From: Stenotrophomonas nematodicola
GTDB lineage: Bacteria; Pseudomonadota; Gammaproteobacteria; Xanthomonadales; Xanthomonadaceae
Assembly: GCF_009467805.1 (NCBI RefSeq)
Contig: NZ_WIAY01000002.1
Location: 124,001-188,000 of the forward strand
DNA length: 64,000 bases
Direction: 5' to 3'
Shown here piece after piece: positions 56,195-64,000 of this stretch. Positions within the stretch are counted from its first letter, which is position 1; the number at the start of each line of letters is the position of its first letter. Under the pieces are notes generated by a model. That model was not told the DNA's origin. It did not search any database and saw only the letters and a program-made list of their open reading frames with translations. A program made the translations under genes and the position numbers.

Positions 56195-57070
56195 ATGCTC
56201 CGCCCCCAGTTGCCGCTCAATGCGCTGCGCGCTTTCGAGGCCGCCGCCCGGCATCAGAACTTCACCCGCGCCGCCTTGGAACTGTGTGTCAGCCAGGCCG
56301 CGCTGAGCCACCAGATCCGCGCACTGGAGAATCGGCTCGGGGTGTCGCTGTTCCATCGGCTGCCGCGTGGCGTGGCGCTCACCGACGAAGGCGCGCGGCT
56401 GTACCCGGTGCTCAACGAGGCCTTCGACCGGATCGCGGTGAGCCTGGACCGTTTCGTGGGCGGGCACTTCCGCGAGGTGCTGCGTGTGGGCGTGGTCGGC
56501 ACCTTCGCCACGGGCTGGCTGCTGCCGCGCCTGGCGGACTTCCATGCCCGCCATCCGCAGATCGACCTGCGTCTGCAGACCCACAACAACCGCATCGACC
56601 TGGCCGGCGAAGGGCTGGATCTGGCGATCCGCTTCGGCGAGGGCGACTGGCAGGGGCAGGTCAGTGATGCGGTGCTGGACGCGCCGTTCGCCCCGCTGTG
56701 CGCGCCCGCCCTGGCCCGCCTGCTGCACCAGCCGCGCGACCTGGCGAACGTGGCATTGCTGCGGTCCTACCGCACCGACGAATGGCCGCGCTGGCTGCAG
56801 GCGGCCGGGGTGGCGGAGCTGGAAGCGCGTGGACCGGTGTTCGATTCGTCGCTGACCCTGGCCAGCGCGGCGGCGGCAGGCAATGGCGTGGCCCTGCTGC
56901 CGCTGAAGATGTTCGGGCAGGACCTGGCGCAGGGGCGCCTGATCCAGCCGTTCGCGCCGGTGCTGGACCTGGGCCGCTACTGGCTGACGCGCCTGCGTTC
57001 ACGCCCCGAGAGCGACGCGGCGCGGCTGTTCCGCCAGTGGCTGCAGGCGCAGGGAGAGGTCACGGGCTGA
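56195..57070 (+). CDS. ampR: LysR-type regulator AmpR of the beta-lactamase gene
   Basis: 291 residues. N-terminal winged helix-turn-helix (LPLNALRAFEAAARHQNFTRAALELCVSQAALSHQI) and a C-terminal LysR effector domain that should bind muropeptides in this family. It is divergent from blaL2, as is usual for AmpR. The start ATG at 56195 gives the family start MLRPQLPLNAL; an ATG at 56162 would add eleven residues and has a GAGG upstream. It should repress and, when bound by muropeptides, activate blaL2. Confidence 0.92.
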   Translation: MLRPQLPLNALRAFEAAARHQNFTRAALELCVSQAALSHQIRALENRLGVSLFHRLPRGVALTDEGARLYPVLNEAFDRIAVSLDRFVGGHFREVLRVGVVGTFATGWLLPRLADFHARHPQIDLRLQTHNNRIDLAGEGLDLAIRFGEGDWQGQVSDAVLDAPFAPLCAPALARLLHQPRDLANVALLRSYRTDEWPRWLQAAGVAELEARGPVFDSSLTLASAAAAGNGVALLPLKMFGQDLAQGRLIQPFAPVLDLGRYWLTRLRSRPESDAARLFRQWLQAQGEVTG

Positions 57071-57107
57071 CGGGTGCCGACCGCGGTCGGCACATCGCCC
57101 CCGACGA

Positions 57108-58964
<1,857 letters not shown>

Positions 58965-59144
58965 CTTGGGGGTCCATATAACGGAATGGAATGTGCTCGT
59001 GAGCACCTTTCCTGCGACGTAATTCTAGCGTTAACGAATACTTGACGCGCCCCGGGATGCGCGGCAGGGCTCGTCTCTCTCTCCCACGACCCTGCCCGCG
59101 CGTCCTCGGGACCCCTCCGTCGAAACCCGGGCATCACGTAAATG

Positions 59145-59158
59145 GTTGCTGCTGCAAC
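59145..59158. promoter_or_regulatory. Upstream dyad GTTGC-N4-GCAAC
   Basis: GTTGCTGCTGCAAC, a 5-bp inverted repeat, ends 24 bp before the candidate -35. It shares its half-site with the dyad at 59214-59232. It is followed by GTTTTTT, so a terminator-like fold is an alternative reading, though no gene ends nearby on this strand. Confidence 0.45.
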
Positions 59159-59182
59159 GTTTTTTGCGGATTCACCCGGGAA

Positions 59183-59210
59183 TTGACAGGCGATGAATAT
59201 CCCGTTAATT
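59183..59210 (+). promoter_or_regulatory. Sigma-70-type promoter of the TonB-dependent receptor
   Basis: TTGACA at 59183-59188, a 16-bp spacer and TTAATT at 59205-59210. The expected start of transcription is at about 59217, some 92 bp before the ATG. This is the best -35 match in the window. Confidence 0.55.
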
Positions 59211-59213
59211 CCT

Positions 59214-59232
59214 TTGTTGCGCACCGCAACAA
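59214..59232. promoter_or_regulatory. Downstream dyad TTGTTGC-N5-GCAACAA
   Basis: A perfect 7-bp inverted repeat with a 5-bp centre covering the predicted transcription start of the receptor gene. It contains the same GTTGC/GCAAC halves as the dyad at 59145-59158; the centres are about 72 bp apart. It is well placed for a repressor operator. Confidence 0.55.
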
Positions 59233-59308
59233 CCGCCTTCGCAGACCCGCTCCCCGCAGTCGTGATGTCGCCACGGTGCCGCACCGTCCCTACCGGAGCC
59301 ACATCCTG

Positions 59309-61699
59309 ATGAACCGCAAGACCAGTACGCTCGCCGCCGCCGTAGCTGTCGCGCTCGGTGTCTCCAGTTTCGCCGTCTCCGCCCAGCAGGCCCCGCCTGC
59401 CGCCGCGAACACCCTGGACACCATCATCGTCACCGGTACCCGGGTCGCCGACCGCACCGTGGCCGAGTCGCAGTCGCCGATCGACATCATCACCCCCGAG
59501 GCGCTGCAGTCCACCGGTACCACCGAGCTGGCCACCGCGCTCGCGCGCGCCCTGCCCTCGCTGAACTTTCCGCGCCCGGCGCTGACCGACGGCACCAGCG
59601 GCATCCGCCCGGCGCAGCTGCGGGGCCTGTCGCCCGACCAGGTGCTGGTGCTGGTCAACGGCAAGCGCCGCCACACCTCGGCGCAGATCAACGTCAACGG
59701 CAGCATCGGCCGCGGCTCCTCGGCGGTGGACATCAACGCCATTCCGATCGCCGCGATCGAGCGGGTCGAAGTGCTGCGCGACGGCGCGTCGGCCCAGTAC
59801 GGCTCCGATGCGATCGCCGGGGTGGTCAACATCGTGCTCAAGGGATCCTCCGCCGGCGGCAGCCTGGTCCTGGATGCCGGCCAGTACTCGGCCGGCGACG
59901 GCAACAAGTACCAGCTCTCCGGCGATACCGGCGTTGGCTTCGCCGACGGCCGCGGCAGCGTGCACGTGGCCGGGCAGATCACCCAGCAGGACGAGAGCAA
60001 CCGTGCCGGCCCGTACCAGGGCACCACGCCCAACACCGGCAACTTCCCCAACATCGGCCAGACCACCTTTGTGGTGGGCGACCCGCAGGTGGATGCCACC
60101 GCCGCCTCGGCCAATGCCAGCTTCCAGTTCACCGACCACGTCTCGGCCTATGCCACGGCGATGGCCAGCAACCGCGACATCACCTCGTTCGCGTTCTACC
60201 GCTCGCGCAACAACAGCAACCAGGGCCCGCTGCTGGCACAGGTGTACCCGGACGGCTTCGTGCCGCAGATCAATCAGTACTCCAAGGACCGCTCGATCGT
60301 GGCCGGCGTCAAGGGCGGCACCGACAGCGGCTGGAACTGGGACGTCAGCTACAACCACGGCTACAACAAGATCGACTTCCACACCCGCAACAGCATCAAC
60401 TACAGCCTCGGCGTGAACAGCCCGCGTTCGTTCTACGACGGCGCGCTGGAGTACACCCAGGACATCGTCAACGCCGATGTGACCAAGACCCTGGACTGGG
60501 GCCTGGCGTATCCGGTGACGCTGTCCTTCGGTGGCGAGTACCGCCGCGAAACGTGGGAGCAGTCGCCGGGCGAACCCAACTCGTACACCGGCAGCGGCGC
60601 CCAGGGCTTCGGCGGTTTCACCCCGATCAATGCGGTGGATGCCGACCGCAACAACTACGCGGTGTATGCCGGCCTGGAAGCGGACTTCACCGACAAGTTC
60701 TCCGCCGGCGCGACCGGCCGCTATGAGGACTACTCGGACTTCGGCGACAAGTTCTCCGGCAAGCTGTCCGCGCGCTATGCCTTCACCGACAAGGTCGCCC
60801 TGCGCGCCACCGCCTCCAGCGGGTTCCGCGCGCCGTCGCTGGCCCAGCAGAGCTACCAGGCGGTGACCAGCACGATCGTCAACGGCGTGTTCGTCGAACG
60901 CGGCACCTTCCCCACCACCAGCGCTGCCGCGCAGGCGCTGGGTGCCAGCCCGCTGAAGGCCGAAAGCTCCACCTCCTACAGCCTGGGCCTGGTGCTGCAG
61001 CCGGTGGACCGCCTGTACCTGACCGTGGATGCCTACCAGATCGACATCGACGACCGCATCGTGCTGTCCACCAACATCACCACCAACGCCGCCACCAACG
61101 CGCTGCTCGGTGGGCTGGGGCTGCCGCAGGTCACCGCGTTCTCGTACTTCACCAACGGCGTGGACACCCGCACCCGTGGTGTGGATGCGGTGTCCAGCTA
61201 CACCCTTCCCTTCGCCGCCAGCTCGCTGGAGCTGACCGCCGCGTACAGCTACAACGAAACCGAGGTGAAGAAGTTCATCGCCTCGCCGGCGGTGTTCCAG
61301 AGCCTGGGCCTGACCCAGTCGCTGATCGGGCGTGACGAGATCGGCCGCATCGAAGACAGCTACCCGCGCGACAAGGCCATCCTCAGCGGCACCTGGCGTT
61401 CGGACCACTGGGACCTCAATCTGGCGGCCACCCGCTATGGCAGCTTTACCGTGCGCAACTCGGCCACCGCGCTGCGCGACCAGACCTACGGTGCGTCATG
61501 GGTGCTCGATGCCTCGGTGAGCTACAAGCCCAGCGCGAACTGGGCGCTCACCCTGGGCGCGGACAACCTGCTGGACGAGTACCCGGACCGTACCGTGGAC
61601 CTGCAGAACTCGACCTGGGGCATGCTGCCGTACAGCAACTACTCGCCCTACGGCTTCAACGGCGCGTACGTCTACGGCCGCGTAACGTACAAGTGGTAA
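59309..61699 (+). CDS. TonB-dependent outer membrane receptor
   Basis: 796 residues. Signal peptide to about VSAQQA (residue 26), a TonB-box-like TLDTIIVTGTR, a plug domain (about 45-165, with VLVLVNGKRRHT and VEVLRDGASAQYGSDAIAGVVNIVLK) and a 22-strand barrel ending in YVYGRVTYKW. It imports an unknown ligand. The ATG at 59309 follows CCGGAG. Its regulation probably involves the dyads at 59145 and 59214. No transport or catabolic gene is adjacent to suggest the substrate. Confidence 0.93.
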   Translation: MNRKTSTLAAAVAVALGVSSFAVSAQQAPPAAANTLDTIIVTGTRVADRTVAESQSPIDIITPEALQSTGTTELATALARALPSLNFPRPALTDGTSGIRPAQLRGLSPDQVLVLVNGKRRHTSAQINVNGSIGRGSSAVDINAIPIAAIERVEVLRDGASAQYGSDAIAGVVNIVLKGSSAGGSLVLDAGQYSAGDGNKYQLSGDTGVGFADGRGSVHVAGQITQQDESNRAGPYQGTTPNTGNFPNIGQTTFVVGDPQVDATAASANASFQFTDHVSAYATAMASNRDITSFAFYRSRNNSNQGPLLAQVYPDGFVPQINQYSKDRSIVAGVKGGTDSGWNWDVSYNHGYNKIDFHTRNSINYSLGVNSPRSFYDGALEYTQDIVNADVTKTLDWGLAYPVTLSFGGEYRRETWEQSPGEPNSYTGSGAQGFGGFTPINAVDADRNNYAVYAGLEADFTDKFSAGATGRYEDYSDFGDKFSGKLSARYAFTDKVALRATASSGFRAPSLAQQSYQAVTSTIVNGVFVERGTFPTTSAAAQALGASPLKAESSTSYSLGLVLQPVDRLYLTVDAYQIDIDDRIVLSTNITTNAATNALLGGLGLPQVTAFSYFTNGVDTRTRGVDAVSSYTLPFAASSLELTAAYSYNETEVKKFIASPAVFQSLGLTQSLIGRDEIGRIEDSYPRDKAILSGTWRSDHWDLNLAATRYGSFTVRNSATALRDQTYGASWVLDASVSYKPSANWALTLGADNLLDEYPDRTVDLQNSTWGMLPYSNYSPYGFNGAYVYGRVTYKW

Positions 61700-61710
61700 T
61701 CCCCGGCAGT

Positions 61711-61727
61711 GCCGGCCACTGGCCGGC
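61711..61727. repeat. SMAG-like palindrome after the receptor gene
   Basis: GCCGGCC-ACT-GGCCGGC preceded by AGT, giving GTGCCGGCCACTGGCCGGC on the plus strand. It matches a SMAG core without its full GTAG head and starts 11 bp after the stop. Confidence 0.55.
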
Positions 61728-61745
61728 CACCAGGCGATGACTGCC

Positions 61746-61769
61746 GCTGCCCCGGTCCGCCGGGGCAGC
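61746..61769 (+). terminator. Terminator hairpin of the receptor gene
   Basis: Perfect 10-bp stem GCTGCCCCGG/CCGGGGCAGC with loop TCCG, followed by GTCGTTGTG. It lies 47 bp after the stop, just past the SMAG-like palindrome. Confidence 0.6.
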
Positions 61770-61942
61770 GTCGTTGTGGATGGGCAACAACAGCGTTCCG
61801 CGCATTCATCGCCCACACCGGCCGATGTCCCGGACAACACACGCCCTGACCACGGGAACAGGCACGCGCCGCATGCGTCAGTGTTTGCCGGATCTGGCCG
61901 CATCGGTGAAAATCGGGGCATCCCCCCTTTCTGCGAGCCCCG

Positions 61943-63643
61943 ATGCACCATGACACCGACCTGATCAACATCGTCGCCGTTGGCCTCGGGCTCGCCTTCA
62001 TCTTCGGCGCGCTGGCCAACAAGCTGCGCTTGTCTCCGCTGGTCGGTTATCTGGTTGCTGGCATCTGCGTAGGACCGTTCACCCCCGGCTTCGTCGCCGA
62101 CCAGGCACTGGCCAACCAGCTCGCCGAGATCGGCGTGATGCTGCTGATGTTCGGCGTGGGCCTGCACTTTTCGCTCAAAGACCTCATGGCGGTCAAAGCG
62201 ATCGCCATTCCGGGCGCCATCGGCCAGATTCTGGTGGCCACGCTGCTGGGCTGGGGACTGGCGTCGTTGATGGGCTGGCCGGTGATCCACGGCGTGGTGT
62301 TCGGCTTCTCGCTGGCCACCGCCAGCACGGTGGTGCTGCTGCGTGCGATGGAAGAGCGCCGCCTGCTGGAAACCCAGCGCGGCAAGATCGCGGTGGGCTG
62401 GCTGATCGTGGAGGACCTCGCGTGCGTGCTGGCACTGGTGATGATGCCGGTGTTGGCCGGCGTGTTCGGGCCGGATGCCGCCAACGAAACGCACACCCTC
62501 GGCAGCGTGCTGGCCAGCATCGGCTGGACCTTCGTGCAGCTGGGCCTGTTCGTGGCGGTGATGCTCGTGGTCGGCCGCCGGTTGATTCCGTGGATTCTCG
62601 AACGCATCGCCGGCACCGGCTCGCGCGAGCTGTTCACGCTGTCGGTGCTGGCCATCGCGCTCGGCGTGGCGTTCGGCTCGGCGATGCTGTTCGGCGTTTC
62701 GTTCGCGCTCGGCGCGTTCTTCGCCGGCATGCTGCTCAACGAGTCCGAACTCAGCCACAAGGCCGCCAATGACTCCCTGCCGCTGCGCGACGCCTTTGCG
62801 GTGCTGTTCTTCGTCTCGGTCGGCATGCTGTTCAACCCGGCCATCCTGATCGAGCACCCGTGGCAGGTGCTGGCCACCGCGGCCATCATCATGTTCGGCA
62901 AGTCCGCAGCTGCCTTCGTGATCGTGCGTGCGTTCGGCCATCCCACCGGCACCGCGTTGACCATCTCGGCCAGCCTGGCGCAGATCGGCGAGTTCGCCTT
63001 CATCATCGCCGGCCTCGGCGTCGCCCTGAAGATCCTGCCGCCCACCGGGCAGGCGCTGGTGCTGGCCGGCGCGCTGATCTCGATCATGCTCAACCCGCTG
63101 GTATTCGGCCTGCTCGACCGCTGGCTGCTCAAGCACCAGGAGGCGACCCCGACCGCCGTGGAAACCGAACTGCCGCCGGGGCCGTCGCTGGACCTGCACG
63201 ACCATGCCATCGTGATCGGCTACGGACGGGTGGGCAGCGCGCTGGCGCAGGTGCTGCGCGATCGCGGCGTGCCGGTGATGATCATCGACGACAACAAGGA
63301 ACACGTGGCCGAGGCGCATGCCGCCGGGCTGCCCGGCATCCGCGGCAGCGCGGCCTCGGACCGGGTGCTGGCCGAAGCCCATCCGGAACGCGCCAAGATC
63401 GCGGTGCTGGCCATTCCGCAGCCCCTGGAAGCGGGCGAAACGCTGGCCAAACTGCGGGCGCTCAATCCGGACCTGACCCTGCTGGCGCGGGCGCACAGCG
63501 ATGCCGAGGTCAAGCATCTGCTGGATCACGGCGCCGACGGCACCGTGATGGCCGAACGCGAGCTGGCCTACTCGCTGGCCGAGATGGTGATGTCCACCCC
63601 GCCATACCGCAGCCTGGGCAAGCACAGCATCCCGGTGGTGTAA
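61943..63643 (+). CDS. ybaL: Monovalent cation:proton antiporter, YbaL/KefB type
   Basis: 566 residues. An N-terminal CPA2 antiporter domain of about twelve helices (LGLAFIFGALANKLRLSPLVGYLVAG; LMLFGVGLHFSLKDL-like) precedes a C-terminal TrkA-N Rossmann domain (AIVIGYGRVGSALAQVLRDRGVPVMIIDDN, from about residue 418). It probably exchanges K+ or Na+ for H+ at the inner membrane and is gated by a nucleotide or glutathione adduct. YbaL fits better than KefB or KefC because the TrkA-C domain is absent. The 243-bp gap before it contains the receptor terminator. Confidence 0.88.
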   Translation: MHHDTDLINIVAVGLGLAFIFGALANKLRLSPLVGYLVAGICVGPFTPGFVADQALANQLAEIGVMLLMFGVGLHFSLKDLMAVKAIAIPGAIGQILVATLLGWGLASLMGWPVIHGVVFGFSLATASTVVLLRAMEERRLLETQRGKIAVGWLIVEDLACVLALVMMPVLAGVFGPDAANETHTLGSVLASIGWTFVQLGLFVAVMLVVGRRLIPWILERIAGTGSRELFTLSVLAIALGVAFGSAMLFGVSFALGAFFAGMLLNESELSHKAANDSLPLRDAFAVLFFVSVGMLFNPAILIEHPWQVLATAAIIMFGKSAAAFVIVRAFGHPTGTALTISASLAQIGEFAFIIAGLGVALKILPPTGQALVLAGALISIMLNPLVFGLLDRWLLKHQEATPTAVETELPPGPSLDLHDHAIVIGYGRVGSALAQVLRDRGVPVMIIDDNKEHVAEAHAAGLPGIRGSAASDRVLAEAHPERAKIAVLAIPQPLEAGETLAKLRALNPDLTLLARAHSDAEVKHLLDHGADGTVMAERELAYSLAEMVMSTPPYRSLGKHSIPVV

Positions 63644-63655
63644 CCGCCCGCAGGG

Positions 63656-64000
63656 CTAGCGCAGCGGCACGCAGATGTCCGCGCGCAGGATCGCCTCGGG
63701 CACGTCTTCCGGGTCGTCCAGGTAGTGGTAGTAGAGGGGCGCGTCGCGCAGCGCGCGCCCGCTGTCGGGCAGCCACTGGCGCAGCAGCGCGTCGGTGGCC
63801 GCCTCCAGCCCCGCATAGCTGCCCACGTGGCGCAGCACTGCATGGTCGCCGCCGCCCAGCGTCAGCGCACGCAGCGGCGCGGGCAGCCCTTCCGGCGCGT
63901 GCCCGAAGCCCATGCCGCAGTCGAACAGGCAGGCGCGGGCAGGAACGTCGCGATGGTCGTTGAGCGCGACCCCCACCAGCTGTTGCAGCTGCGTGGCCAG
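63656..64000 (-). CDS. GyrI-like domain protein, C-terminal part (partial)
   Basis: 115 codons ending at TAG 63656-63658; the frame is open through the window edge. The visible part has FDCGMGFGHAPEGLPAPLRALTLGGGDHAVLRHVGSYAGLEAATDALLRQWLPDSG and YYHYLDDPEDVPEAILRADICVPL, the GyrI-like (effector-binding) fold. In this family it is usually the C-terminal half of an AraC-type regulator whose DNA-binding part would lie beyond 64000. It may bind small hydrophobic ligands. Confidence 0.72.
   Translation of the reverse strand: MATQLQQLVGVALNDHRDVPARACLFDCGMGFGHAPEGLPAPLRALTLGGGDHAVLRHVGSYAGLEAATDALLRQWLPDSGRALRDAPLYYHYLDDPEDVPEAILRADICVPLR

Larger units (their letters stand above)
58965..59308. 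other. 344-bp divergent intergenic region
   Basis: Lies between the divergent ABC-F and TonB-dependent receptor genes. It holds a 14-bp palindrome GTGCTC-GT-GAGCAC (58993-59006) in the ABC-F leader, a possible -10 TAGAAT on the minus strand (59022-59027), and the receptor promoter with its two dyads, annotated separately. No small reading frame or RNA gene is recognised. Confidence 0.6.

Overview
The window is a GC-rich, densely coded gammaproteobacterial chromosome segment. It most resembles Stenotrophomonas, or a very close Xanthomonadaceae relative. Three features point there. A class A beta-lactamase of the L2 type sits divergent from a LysR regulator of the AmpR type (55096-57070). A fused phosphatase-synthase for glucosylglycerol (ggpPS) follows an MFS gene (51498-55057). 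Several GTAG-headed inverted repeats resemble the SMAG family of REP elements. I see no prophage, insertion sequence, integron or CRISPR array. The assignment rests on recognised protein sequence and gene order; no search was run.

Layout. 1-811: end of the pilG-pilH-pilI type IV pilus chemosensory operon. 1070-2904: gshB overlapped by a TonB-like gene. 2940-8905 (minus): tsaB, a YoaA/DinG helicase, a repeat cluster, and mrcB (PBP1B) with a downstream TPR lipoprotein that is a good candidate for the PBP activator LpoP. 8990-14830 (minus): two coupled family 2 glycosyltransferases, a repeat-rich membrane protein and relA. 14948-22212: a secreted protein, hrpA, dps and recQ. 22307-25511: the copper locus copL-copA-copB.

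25598-33322 holds mostly small or poorly characterised genes: an acetyltransferase, zinc-ribbon, CPBP protease, orphan receiver, DUF3011, a LprI/MliC lipoprotein, a 51-residue Gln-rich protein, DUF2383, an S41 peptidase and DUF922. 33434-44972 (minus): tRNA-Lys(TTT), queC, queE, the cell-envelope operon ybgC-tolQRAB-pal-cpoB, and ruvC-ruvA-kup-ruvB. 45102-49614 (minus): yebC, a hydrolase, a second acetyltransferase, a protein with a poly-acidic tail, a 45-bp tandem array and aspS. 49786-57070: a three-copy DUF3011 protein, a lipoprotein, the MFS-ggpPS osmolyte pair and the L2/AmpR resistance pair. 57108-64000: an ABC-F ATPase, a TonB-dependent receptor with paired dyads around its promoter, a YbaL-type antiporter and the end of a GyrI-like regulator.

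Much of the window serves the cell envelope: wall synthesis (mrcB and its putative activator), outer-membrane constriction (Tol-Pal), TonB-driven uptake, periplasmic copper defence, lysozyme inhibition and beta-lactam resistance. The rest is mainly DNA and RNA maintenance (ruvABC, recQ, hrpA, tsaB, queC/E) and stress adaptation (relA, dps, ggpPS, kup). The most useful leads are the LpoP candidate, the two unusual REP-derived tandem arrays, the acidic-tail protein, the 51-residue protein with an ECF-like promoter, and the paired dyads at the TonB-dependent receptor.
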